64,000 nt of DNA from Pseudophaeomoniella oleicola (lineage: Eukaryota > Ascomycota > Eurotiomycetes > Phaeomoniellales > Phaeomoniellaceae), in NCBI GenBank assembly GCA_003868215.1, contig QWDQ01000037.1, forward strand, positions 124,001 to 188,000. Reading direction: 5' to 3'. Shown piece after piece: positions 1 to 10,109 of this stretch (positions within the stretch are counted from its first letter, which is position 1; the number at the start of each line of letters is the position of its first letter). Under the pieces are notes generated by a model. It made no database searches, was not told the DNA's origin, and saw only the letters and a list, made by a program, of their open reading frames with translations. Position numbers and translations under genes: made by a program.

Positions 1-435
1 GGATAGATGTATTGGTTGCATACAGCGTAGTAATAGTATCTACTATGGGATACCATCCTTTGATTCTTGGCGAAACGAGGACGTTAGTACCTTGTCCAGT
101 ACTTCGTTCTCGTATCTGCAGTAGAAACAATGAAGGTCAAGTCTCCAATGACCCAACGATCCACCTCTCGCCCTCAGGGACGTCACAGCGTTCCGTTCCC
201 CACTATGAGGATGAGACTAAAAGCTTCGAAAAAAGAAATCATGATTCCGTTATCGTCTTCGGAAAGCGCCGTCGACAATAGCTCCCTAGGTAGGGTAGAT
301 TCTCTGTCGCATTGCTCATCAGAATCCTCTTCAATTTATCACGGAGATTCCTACCATATTCCTCGGTGCTTTTCCTCCTGAGCCCTCCTCTACATTAACG
401 AAGCTTGCACTGACGCGAGATTGGCTCCTCACAAC
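1..435. other. Leader or upstream region of the AMP deaminase gene
   Basis: No recognisable gene. A plus-strand ATG frame of 83 codons (130-381) lies wholly inside this stretch and ends before the deaminase start. It has no family resemblance that I can see. It could be an upstream ORF in the leader, an unrecognised 5' exon, or chance. Confidence 0.5.
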
Positions 436-3400
436 ATGCCACGAGGTGACAATTATTCGGATGATGAGGAGGATTATGTATACCAATCAATGTCCCAACG
501 CGCTGAAGGGGAGGACAGTGGTGCACCCAATGCAGGACAAGGTTTAGGCGGTGAAGAAGTCAAGACCCCCGGGGAAGGACCAACGAGAAAAACACCATTC
601 TACGATTACGCTGCAGAGAAATTCGACAGTCAGGCCGATGCTAAGTTGATCTTCCAGCGACATCGTCTTGAATCCAGCGCCAGCGCCAGCGCCGCCTCTA
701 GTCCCCGACTGTTGTCGAAATCCGTCACCCTTCCACCCGTCCACGATATCGGCGATGCCAATCTAAGTCGTACAACTAGCAGAACAAGCAACCGCGGCCG
801 AACGCTTGCCCAGGTGGATGTCAATTCACCACAACAACGGCACCTTACGCCTGCTGCCACACGGCGCACCGGCGATGCTGATGCTCAACACCACCCCGTG
901 CAAACATCGATAATGGCAGATTATCAGGCGCGGAGCCACTCGAATCATCCCAAACTACCGCACGAATATAAAGACACTCTGCTAGCAACACAAGGGGTAC
1001 ATGGAGCTGGCGCTGGCGTTGGAGTAGGTCCTGGTCCCGGTGGTTTCGCGCATAACGAATCAAGTATTGTGACCGAAGTTGAAGCGATATGCCAAAAAAT
1101 CAAAACTCTGCTAGATATTAGACAAAAATTCCTGAAGATCTCTCTTCAGTTGCCAGGGGACAATCCAAAAGATGTCGATGGTTGGGAGATTTATCCACCA
1201 CCACCTCAACCAGTCTGGATCGAGGGTAAGCAGCGGCCGGTCGCGGACGGTGGCCCTGAAGGTGAACTTGCTAGCAGCATCTATGGAGATCCAACGGGTG
1301 AGAGTAAATCTCCAGCAACACCCACAAAGAAAAGAAGGAAGGCTGGAGAAGCAATCGGAGAGGATTTCGACATAAGCGAATGTACAATACCTGGTTTATC
1401 GGACATCGAATTCGCACTGGACGAAGGTAGTGTCTACCAAATCTATCACAAATCGGATGCATCATCTGGCCACGAGAAGAAGCCTATCGTGGAGGTGCCG
1501 ACCCTTCGGGATTATTTTATGGACCTTGATATCATTCAAGACATAGCCTCAGATGGTCCAGCTAAAAGCTTCGCGTACAGACGATTGCAGTATCTAGAGG
1601 GCAGGTATAACTTGTACACTCTGTTGAATGAATACGAGGAGGTCGCAGATACGAAAAAGGTGCCCCATCGAGACTTCTACAACGTCCGAAAAGTCGATAC
1701 CCACGTCCACCATTCCGCGTGTATGAATCAGAAGCATTTACTTCGTTTCATAAAGAGCAAGATGAGAAAATCGCCAGACGAGATAGTCACATTCCGGGAC
1801 GGAAAAGAGCTCACGCTTAGACAGGTTTTTGAGAGTATCAACCTGACTGCGTATGATCTAAGCATTGACACTCTCGACATGCACGCCCATACGGATTCTT
1901 TTCATCGTTTTGACAAATTCAACCTGAAATATAACCCAATTGGCCAGTCTCGGCTACGTGAGATTTTCCTGAAGACCGATAATTACATTCATGGACGCTA
2001 CCTAGCTGAGATTACTCGAGAAGTGATATCTGATCTCGAATCCAGCAAGTATCAAATGGTAGAGTGGCGGATCTCTGTATATGGCCGGAGCCTAGACGAG
2101 TGGGACAAGTTAGCGGCTTGGGTCGTTGACAACAAGCTCCTCTCGCACAATGTGAGGTGGTTGATTCAGGTCCCTCGCCTGTACGACATGTACAAAGCCA
2201 ACAACATGATGAAAAACTTCGAGAACGTCATCAAGAATGTATTTCTGCCTCTTTTTGAGGTCACCAAGAATCCCGCAAGCAGGCCGAAACTTCATATATT
2301 TCTCCAGCGAGTCATTGGGTTCGACAGTGTCGATGATGAAAGCAAGGTCGAACGTCGCTTGTTCCGCAAGTATCCGTCCCCAAGAGAATGGAACACGAAG
2401 CAAAACCCACCATATAACTATTGGATCTACTATCTGTTCAGCAACATGACGTCTCTGAATCACTTTCGAAAAGCGCGAGGATTCAATACTTTCCACCTCC
2501 GCCCTCACTGTGGAGAAGCTGGTGATACAGACCATTTGGCGTCCGCTATTCTTGCCTGTCACAGTATCAGTCACGGCATTACTCTGCGAAAGGTGCCAAT
2601 CCTGCAGTATATCTTCTACCTAGATCAGATTGGGATTGCGATGTCCCCGTTGAGTAACAATGCACTGTTCTTGACGTACGACCGCAACCCATTTGTCAGC
2701 TATTTCCGTAAAGGCTTAAACGTGTCTTTATCAACAGACGATCCGTTGCAATTCGCCTTTACCAAAGAACCTCTGATCGAAGAGTACTCGGTTGCTGCGC
2801 AGATCTACAAGTTCAGTTCCGTTGATATGTGCGAGCTGGCCAAGCACTCTGTTGATCAGAGCGGATTCGAGCTTCAACTGAAGCAAAGGTGGCTAGGCAA
2901 ACTGTGTCATCTCCCAGGTGTATTAGGCAACGATGTGGCGAAGTGTAACGTACCCGATATTCGAGAAGGATTCCGGCATGAGACGCTGGTGGCCGAACAT
3001 ACCTTGTGAGTAATTTACGTGAAGTGCATGATTCTATCCGTGCTGACCCTTCACCTAGCATTGCCAAGTACACCGGGGATTATTCACATCTGGCACGTTG
3101 GAACCCCAAGGTAGGAGACTACGACCATGAAGATAATGCTCAGGATCAACGGTTGGCGTCGCCGAAAACATACTATTCCTCGCTTCCCGACGCCACCGAC
3201 CCGGCTGTATCTACCCAAGACCTGCAAAATTCCGGCATAGGTGGTCATAGCCGCGCCGAATCGCGATCGGCGTCGACGATGGAGTTCTCAGCCGTACAGG
3301 ATGCCAGCGTAGGACCAATGCGGGCAAGTGAACCTCGAATGTTCCCGGGATTGTTACATCGGAAGCAGAGCCTCAAATTGCGGTCTTCGGGATCCGAATA

Positions 3401-3482
3401 TGGGATGGACCAGAGCATGATCTTGCCAGGGATTGAGAGCATGAAGGTGAACGCGGCGAAGAATGAAGAGGCAATTGAATGA
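436..3482 (+). CDS. AMD1: AMP deaminase (two exons)
   Basis: Hydrolyses AMP to IMP and ammonia in the cytosolic purine nucleotide cycle. Exons are 436-3005 and 3059-3482, with a 53-bp intron (GTGAGT...CTAG) whose removal joins the C-terminal TFIAKYTGDYSHL stretch in frame; the product is about 997 residues. The first in-frame ATG is at 436; the open frame extends slightly upstream without another ATG. Residues 1-210 are low-complexity and acidic, as is usual for the variable N-terminus of eukaryotic AMP deaminases. The catalytic domain shows the metal-binding HVH at about 423-425 and the signature SLSTDDP at about 764-770, which in the family includes catalytic aspartates. Length fits fungal homologues. 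The tail after the intron (about 140 residues) is Ser-rich and probably disordered. Identity is very secure; the exact N-terminus is less so. Confidence 0.96.
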
Positions 3483-3537
3483 TGAACACGTTTTTCATAA
3501 ACTCACCGTAGGATATTCAAAAGCGTTGCATTCAAGC

Positions 3538-3549
3538 GGGGGGGGGGGG
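3538..3549. repeat. Poly-G run in the 3' region of AMP deaminase
   Basis: Twelve consecutive G residues about 55 bp after the deaminase stop codon. It is probably in the 3' untranslated region and is likely to vary in length. Confidence 0.9.
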
Positions 3550-4190
3550 AAATCAAAGGGCACTAAGAGAAGCAGAAAGGTCGAATAAAGAAGTATTATT
3601 CCCTATCTGATTCAATCATTATCATCCCCTCTCCTTCTCTGGGTAGGTTATCTGTCGCAGCAGAAAAGGCATGAGGCATCCAGGGTTCCGAAACGATAGG
3701 TATCATAATTCATGACCACGCACAGCGGTACTTACTGTATATCAAGAACGACCCGATAGGTTCTACTAAAGCAATCCGAGGATTCTGTAGACACAATAAC
3801 TAATTATTATCACGGTATCTTTTGACGGTTGAGCGGTGTGGAGGGGATGTGGAGTCCCATCCCATCATAGCCTGTGCTGGCCTGCCCGGCCGGGGGTGGG
3901 AGAGTCGAAGGGGTGAAAGGGGAAGTTGAGGGCTAGTCAATCAGTCAGTGAGTCAGTCGGTCCTATGACTATCGTAATATGAGTATTGGTGCTTTTTTGC
4001 GAAGATGGGAGCAATAGGAAGCAAAGGAGTGACATGGGATGGGATGGGATGGAACGGGCCAGATCTGGATTCATCCTTTATCAATCATCCCACCATCACC
4101 ACCACCACCTTTCGTCTCATCCAATCCAGACCGAACGTACACTACAACGTGATTGGGTAGGGCATCAAAATCTCGTATTCATACCTGCAA

Positions 4191-4281
4191 GACAGACAGA
4201 CAGACAGACAGAACACATCTGGCCACTTTTTTCGTTCTTTTCGATTCCCCTGCCTTGGCTCTGCTCTGCTCTGCTCTGCTC
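4191..4281. repeat. Two microsatellites: GACA x5 and CTCTG x4
   Basis: GACA is repeated five times at 4191-4210 and CTCTG four times at 4259-4281. Both are perfect simple repeats in non-coding DNA. Confidence 0.9.
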
Positions 4282-5287
4282 CTGCTCGTGGGCAGATGGA
4301 GCGGTGGGCGGTGAGAATGTGAATGTGAATGCGAATGTCTCGGAGGTTAGTCGGGCGGTGTAGAGATCTACAGTGCTTCGCAGCTGTCAAGAAATGGCTC
4401 AATGGATACAATATGTCGCGAGAGTGGCAAGTCCACTTACTCACGACCACTGGCTTGAGTGGGTGGTGGCGAGGGAGTGGTTTGATGTGTCTGCTAAAGA
4501 AGAACACCCGATGATCAAAAGATAGATAGATAGGTTCCCACCTAAGGTACTCGGCTCCATCTACTCAACTTGAGACGTCTACTCTCCATGTACATATTAC
4601 AGTGTTATTATTCGGCTGAAATCTGGACCCCCAGTCGAAAGAAAGGGTATATCTCGGTCGTTTGATGAAGGCAGGTAGGTAGGTTACGCTGTAATATCTC
4701 TTCTTACTTGTTTGCTGCTATTACAGAAGACAGAGAAACTAACAATATCACACACATCCCGTTCTCGTCTCTGAAAAAGGTCAATGTTCTCTCCCGTTCC
4801 TTCCTTTCCGAACATATCGTGAGAAGTCGTCAGATAACTTACCTTTTGATTCTATCTTACTTTCTGGCATTGAGTGTGCCTACCCCCACTCATCCACCAT
4901 TCATCTGTAATACTGTATTCATCTGATATGCATGCTCCGAACGGTATACGTAGTAATACTGTGTCTCCACATAATTACCCGTACCAAGATCCCAATCATT
5001 GAAGCCGCCCACGCTTTGCTGTCTGACGTTGGGTAATTACTTTACAATCAAAGATACCACGTATCAGAAGTACAGAAAGGAGAAGAACCTTGACGTTAAT
5101 AAAAAGAAAGTGTAGGTAAGGTATGTAGTAGGTTAGGTACTTCTGGACAATAACTTCCTACTATGACCTCGTAGTAAGGTACTAATTGCAGATCACTGGA
5201 TCAAGTCTCGACTGTGACGACCGAGTCTAGAAGCACTATGACGCTGAACGGTTCAAACCCTCCTTAGTAATCTTCTTCTTAATCACT

Positions 5288-5302
5288 TACTACTACGTAG
5301 TA
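5288..5302. repeat. TACTACGTAGTA palindrome (dispersed family)
   Basis: A perfect 12-bp palindrome at 5291-5302 followed directly by ACGTACCTAGG. Further exact copies occur at 5880-5891, 23306-23317, 23316-23327 and 53291-53302. All of them are intergenic. Confidence 0.85.
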
Positions 5303-5630
5303 CGTACCTAGGGTAGATTAAGGTAGAGAGGTACCTTATCCAAAGACTCGTCCATCCTAACCTCATGGAACACCGGCTCGCAGGCTGGGGAGGGGGCACT
5401 TGGGACTTGGGATTTGGGGGCTGCAGTGCTTGACCGTTATTTCTGTACTGTAAGACAAACGCTTGCATTGGATCCTGCAAGTGAATTACGTACATACAGT
5501 AAGGTACGTATGCTTTTCTAATTACAGTACAGGTAATTATTCCGAGCACTCCACATGTCATCACATTAGGGTATTGCCTGACTGTTCATCACGATACTGA
5601 TCAGATGCTTGCTTCTTTATCTATGATCCC

Positions 5631-5660
5631 TACCTAGGTAGGTAACGTAGTACTACGTAG
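5631..5660. repeat. TACCTAGGTA palindrome next to CGTAGTACTACGTAG
   Basis: The palindrome TACCTAGGTA (5631-5640) lies beside a second palindrome CGTAGTACTACG-type element at 5646-5660. The TACCTAGGTA core recurs exactly at 15917-15926, 18243-18252, 26120-26129 and 36714-36723. Confidence 0.85.
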
Positions 5661-6242
5661 ATACCTATCTACCATACAGCAGAGTATCTGTAGATAGTAA
5701 GAGAAGAAGTAGTAGTAGGCAGGTTATGTTGTAACGAATTAATATTACTGATTATTACCGATATTTACCTTACATACGGTTTGCTCCAAGTCGAGACCGA
5801 CTTTTGGTCAAAATCCCACCAACCGCCCATCCACTCTCTTCCCCCACAAGCGAGCGAGCGAAGCGTGCCTCGCTCCCTTTACTACGTAGTAGACATCCGT
5901 CACCGTCCAACAGGCCAAGCCTTCCCCATTAACCCCTAAGCAGAGCCGATGTAGTTACTAAGTAATCTGGGGTGAACTAAATCTGTACAGTATGGAGTGC
6001 TACGTAATTAGTACAATTGATTGATAAAAAACATTACCGGGTCACACTCGTACCGGCGTCTTGACGACATTTCTTGCACCGCATATCGCTGGCTGTGTCT
6101 TTTTCCGCTTTTTTGCGTGTTGTTCCACTTGTAGACGCATTTTTGGTCATCGACGTCGGAAGTTCCTGCCAAGAGTCGTCGCAGACAGTGTGGTTAGAAA
6201 CCGTTGAAAGGCGAATCTTCACGTTGGTCAATTTCTCACGAC

Positions 6243-7226
6243 ATGGCTTTCAAGTGCATGGAGGAGTACTGGGTCCTCTATCGCTGGCAGGCGGGGCAGG
6301 AAGCAAATGGGGCACAGAATCCGGCTCTCGACCTCCTCTCGAGCGCAAAATCGCTAGCACACACAGTGGAGAGGAGATGGACTTTAAGCGTGGACCTTGA
6401 GTCTGCCCCAACGACCAAGGATCTCGAGGGCCCATTGAGAACTCTCTGGTACGATATAATCCTGGCTGTGGAAAGGTGTGAGGATGCAGAGACTCTTGGA
6501 AGCGCAGTCGAATTCCTGAAGCATCTCAAAGCGCTTGGGACATTGAACCGTTTTGTCACTGCCGAGGGAAAACCCTTGCCTCTCGCAGAATTGCAGGATG
6601 CTGGCTTGAATGTAAAGCGCCAGCATCACGAAGATGTGCCAGGCTCTGTGGAGGAAGAAGCGCAGTCCTCAGATGGGAAGCTCTGGGCCGATCTGCCTCT
6701 TTTGCAACACGCATTGCTAGACAAATTCTTACAGGGCCCGCCAGTCACGCCAAAGGAGAGGTGGACTAACCTGCACACTTTTGCAGCTCGTCTCACCGCC
6801 AACGACGTCTACGATCTATCTTTCTTCAGCATTTGGGCTTTCTTTGATGCACTGGAGACGTACAAGCCCTTGCAAGTGGAAAAGACAGGACAGACATCCT
6901 CTTTGGCAGATCATCTTCCCTCAGTGATGGCCTGGTTGGAATATTGCGGGGAGGGCATTTTCACCCACTGCGGAGATGAGTATGTGCCTCGTGATATCGC
7001 AGCTGGCCTTGGATTTGGCTGGTACCAACCAGGGCCAGCGTACGTAGGATCGCTAGCACAGGGAGCGAAAATTGGCAAGTCCGGCTTCTCTATGGAGAGA
7101 TGGAAGCTGTGGAGAAGAAGGCTTCACGAGATCGCCATTGCTGCCGATGATGCTGGCGAGATTTCTGATTTGGCGCAGAGATTACTGAAGCGTATGGGCC
7201 AGCTGGACGGCACTGTGGATTCTTAA
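6243..7226 (+). CDS. DUF3632-like fungal protein
   Basis: Single-exon gene of 327 residues. I chose the ATG at 6243 (MAFKCMEEYWVLY); the frame is open a little further upstream but only from non-ATG codons. The protein is mostly helical in appearance and soluble, with no signal peptide or membrane segment. Its C-terminus has a small-residue loop followed by a Trp- and Arg-rich helix (FSMERWKLWRRRLHEIA) and a closing helix, a layout typical of the fungal family of unknown function DUF3632, where a WxxW/R segment follows a Gly-rich turn. No function is known for this family and none is inferred here. It stands alone, with more than 2.7 kb of non-coding DNA upstream and about 860 bp downstream. 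Confidence 0.7.
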   Translation: MAFKCMEEYWVLYRWQAGQEANGAQNPALDLLSSAKSLAHTVERRWTLSVDLESAPTTKDLEGPLRTLWYDIILAVERCEDAETLGSAVEFLKHLKALGTLNRFVTAEGKPLPLAELQDAGLNVKRQHHEDVPGSVEEEAQSSDGKLWADLPLLQHALLDKFLQGPPVTPKERWTNLHTFAARLTANDVYDLSFFSIWAFFDALETYKPLQVEKTGQTSSLADHLPSVMAWLEYCGEGIFTHCGDEYVPRDIAAGLGFGWYQPGPAYVGSLAQGAKIGKSGFSMERWKLWRRRLHEIAIAADDAGEISDLAQRLLKRMGQLDGTVDS

Positions 7227-8090
7227 TGGCTGCTACTACTAAGGCCTTTCGACCCAAATAATCGAAAAGGTGCGGAGCCATCAATGAACCCGTCAGATGG
7301 TGACTGATTTCCAGCACTCGTTCTTCTGTATCTTGTAGCCAATGCGAGACTGATGAGAAAGTGATCTTTTAAGGATGCTTGTTAGGCATTATGTTGGAGT
7401 TCCTTCGACATAGGCACATTGACGATACCACTCTTTGATCAAAGTACTCCTTTGACGAATCTTATAGGCAAGTTAGACAAAATATGGATTTGAAAACCAG
7501 GTCACCGCAATTTAGCCCGAGGTAATTTACAGTATGAGCAAAACTCAAACGCATACTTTACGAACAGTAAATTACCGTTCTTCACTTGAGGCGTACAAAG
7601 GTAAGGTAATGAATGGTAAACTGCTTGAAAGTCAGTTAGTTGGCTGGACGCGGGAAAATGCAGGCGACCAACCATGTCATCGCCCTGATTCTTTTCCACA
7701 ACAAACCGAAGTCCCAACACCGTATACATTCCTACACCTCATCTCTCATATTCGCACATACTTTCCGTACATGCTAGATCGACTTCTGCGACAATATGCC
7801 AATTCAATTCGTTATATCCATCGTATCACAGCTTGGTACTGACGTTGCTTATATACCTTGAAGCGTCATAACAGATCACCGCTATTCAGTGGCTATCGCT
7901 CTCTACCTGCCGACTTCCACCCAACTTCGACGGATCAATTGGAAGACCCCACCGCACCTCAATGAATGATTGTACGAATTCTAACTTGGATTGGCCTTTG
8001 AACCAATCCCTCATTCACTGAGATCTCTACTCCAAGACCGTCAGGTAGCCGTGCTGGATCACGCACCTCCTTCCTGCCACAGACACCGCC
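7227..8090. other. Intergenic region
   Basis: No gene supported. A plus-strand frame of 102 codons (7534-7842) has no protein-like features. The last 150 bases are CT-rich and probably form the leader of the next gene. Confidence 0.6.
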
Positions 8091-10109
8091 ATGTCTCCAG
8101 ACAGGAACACTGCTTCGGCTACAAGTCCGCCTGCGCCCAGACGATTTGCTCCCGTGCCGGTCGAAACATCTACAAGGAGCTCAAAACGGAAACAACAGGA
8201 TGAGGGACAGAAAGTCGAGACGCAAGAGGCTACGTCACACGGCGAGACAACACACATCGAGAATACGGAAGTTACAGCATCCCGACCACGGAAATTCGTT
8301 CCAGAGCCCGTGGAAACGACTACGAGGACTTCTCGAAGGCAACTGCCGCAACCAGAGGAGACCTCCAGTCGATCAACTCGTAAAAACAAAGGTGAGGATT
8401 CAGATATACCACAGCCGCGGCGGAAGTTCGTCCCAGAGCCCATCGAGACGTCATCGCGCCGGCGGGGCGGGCGAAGGACTCGCAGTTTGGATGAGGCGGG
8501 TGATCAGGAGATGGTCGAAGCTCCTCTACGGCAATCTAGTATGGAATCGACGTCTTCTGCGGGTAGACGGAAGTTTTCACCAGAGCTGGTTGAGACAGCC
8601 CGAGGCTCGTATAGGCGCCGCACGCCCGGTGGAGGCAGTCCCGAATATCCACGCTCTCCAGTCGCGAATGGTTTCGGATCTGAAAGCCCTCTAGGGTCAC
8701 CCAAATCAAAGTTGGGTGGTGCAAACATCCATCAGTCACGATTCTCGGCGGCCAACCTATTGAAACGGCAGGAGAAGAGACACTCTTTCATGGTCCCTGA
8801 GCTTCCATCGATACCTTCGGATTCAAGTGGAGAATCTGCAGATGAGACCTCAGGGGCGACGTCGCCGTCGACTGTCTCTGGGGGTTTAGCCAAAACCGTC
8901 AGAACGAGAAGAAGCTCCGGGGAGCAGTTCGCCCATCGTCTTCTCGATCTTGCTGCCCGTGTTGCCGAAAGACAACTCAGGGAAGTGGCCCTCTCAGCCT
9001 TTCCAAACGAGCGGTCTTACCACCCCGTTGACCATTATGCGTTAGAGGATGATGAAGAGGAAGAGGAAGCTGTCAAACCTGGCACATTTTCTGCACATGA
9101 CAATGTCCACGTGAGTCGCTTCCGACGGGATTCTGCTGCGGACTTGGAACTCGAATTGAACAAGATGAGACAGCATTATAGTGATATGGATAAATTGAAA
9201 GAGGAGCTTACAACAGAAGCAGAGGAAGCCGGTGAAAGCAAATTCTCCGCTGCAGCCCTGGCCTCGAAGAAGGGGATTTCGCTTGGCAAGCCTAGTGAGA
9301 CTCCAGCCAAAGTGGTCGGCCAATGGCAGAAAGGACTGGGGTTAACAGAAATGAAGAATGCTGCACGGCCCCCAATGCTTGGGGAGGATATCATCTTCCC
9401 TTTCAGTGTATCCCCCAGGACCACCAGGTGCGACGTTGATCAGGTTCCTGTCCCACGGACTGAGGAAGCTGATGGCGATGTGGTGATGGGTAATACGCAA
9501 CTCTGGTCAGCAAGGATTGGGGTAGAGGATGATAAAGATTCCGGTCTGTGGATGGGTACCTGTGGGAGGAACACCAACGCCAGCACACCGCACGATATCC
9601 GAAGGTCAGGACTCATGACACCCGCGGTAGAGATTGATGACCCTTTCGGTTCTGTACAATCCAAGGATAAACAATTGTTCATGCAGCATCTTCCTCTCAC
9701 CCCTGCATCGTCACGAGTGGATTCATCTGTAGATGGCATTGAACAGATGTTGCAAATGGAGCGGGAAATCGAGGAAGAGTACAATGATGCCTTTGTCACT
9801 CAGATATACAACTACCTGTCATTGGGATATCCTTCATTAGCCCATCCTTTTGATCCTGAGCTGAGCAAGATATCTCGGATACCGCTGGAAGAGTTGCGAA
9901 AAGATGATCTGCGTGCTGATGCAAAAGGGTATGTCGGGGCACCCGAAGGCAAGGGGCTAGGAGAGCGCGATGTAGCCGAAGGTGCCTGTGCTCGCTGGAG
10001 TGCTCTCAAGCTCTATATTCATGAATGGGCACGACAACAACCCACAATGGGCCAACGATATCCCGATATCTGGGGTTCACGTGTTCGACGTGGGAGTTGG
10101 GCATTCTAA
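8091..10109 (+). CDS. Conserved-looking disordered protein with four RKFxPEPxET motifs
   Basis: Single-exon gene of 672 residues starting at a clear ATG. I do not recognise a named family. The N-terminal quarter carries four spaced copies of a short motif of the form R-R/K-F-x-P-x-P/L-V/I-E-T: RRFAPVPVETS (about 17-27), RKFVPEPVETT (67-77), RKFVPEPIETS (111-121) and RKFSPELVETA (160-170), each followed by an Arg-rich run. The middle is Ser/Thr/Pro-rich with an acidic run (EDDEEEEEAV) and a charged, coiled-coil-prone stretch around 345-375. The last 110 residues look folded and conserved (EEEYNDAFVTQIYNYLSLGY, then a Pro/Asp-rich segment and a Trp-containing tail). There are no membrane segments. 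Spaced repeats of one short motif suggest a multivalent docking protein, but that is inference. Confidence 0.75.
   Translation: MSPDRNTASATSPPAPRRFAPVPVETSTRSSKRKQQDEGQKVETQEATSHGETTHIENTEVTASRPRKFVPEPVETTTRTSRRQLPQPEETSSRSTRKNKGEDSDIPQPRRKFVPEPIETSSRRRGGRRTRSLDEAGDQEMVEAPLRQSSMESTSSAGRRKFSPELVETARGSYRRRTPGGGSPEYPRSPVANGFGSESPLGSPKSKLGGANIHQSRFSAANLLKRQEKRHSFMVPELPSIPSDSSGESADETSGATSPSTVSGGLAKTVRTRRSSGEQFAHRLLDLAARVAERQLREVALSAFPNERSYHPVDHYALEDDEEEEEAVKPGTFSAHDNVHVSRFRRDSAADLELELNKMRQHYSDMDKLKEELTTEAEEAGESKFSAAALASKKGISLGKPSETPAKVVGQWQKGLGLTEMKNAARPPMLGEDIIFPFSVSPRTTRCDVDQVPVPRTEEADGDVVMGNTQLWSARIGVEDDKDSGLWMGTCGRNTNASTPHDIRRSGLMTPAVEIDDPFGSVQSKDKQLFMQHLPLTPASSRVDSSVDGIEQMLQMEREIEEEYNDAFVTQIYNYLSLGYPSLAHPFDPELSKISRIPLEELRKDDLRADAKGYVGAPEGKGLGERDVAEGACARWSALKLYIHEWARQQPTMGQRYPDIWGSRVRRGSWAF

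Larger units (their letters stand above)
3483..6242. other. Long intergenic region with simple repeats and palindromes
   Basis: About 2.8 kb without a supportable gene. It holds a 12-base G run (3538-3549), GGGAT repeats near 4036-4053, GACA x5 (4191-4210), CTCTG x4 (4259-4281), and several copies of the palindromes TACTACGTAGTA (5291-5302, 5880-5891) and TACCTAGGTA (5631-5640). Short open frames on both strands around 3986-4507 are built from these repeats and are not believed. Confidence 0.7.

Noticed and set aside
3986-4507. Overlapping 121-125-codon frames on both strands
   Set aside because: They are made of GGGAT, GACA and CTCTG microsatellites and a His run from CACCAC repeats, and have no protein-like composition.
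5240-5270. GGTTCAAACCC string resembling a Pol III box B
   Set aside because: No box A at a suitable distance and no cloverleaf could be drawn.
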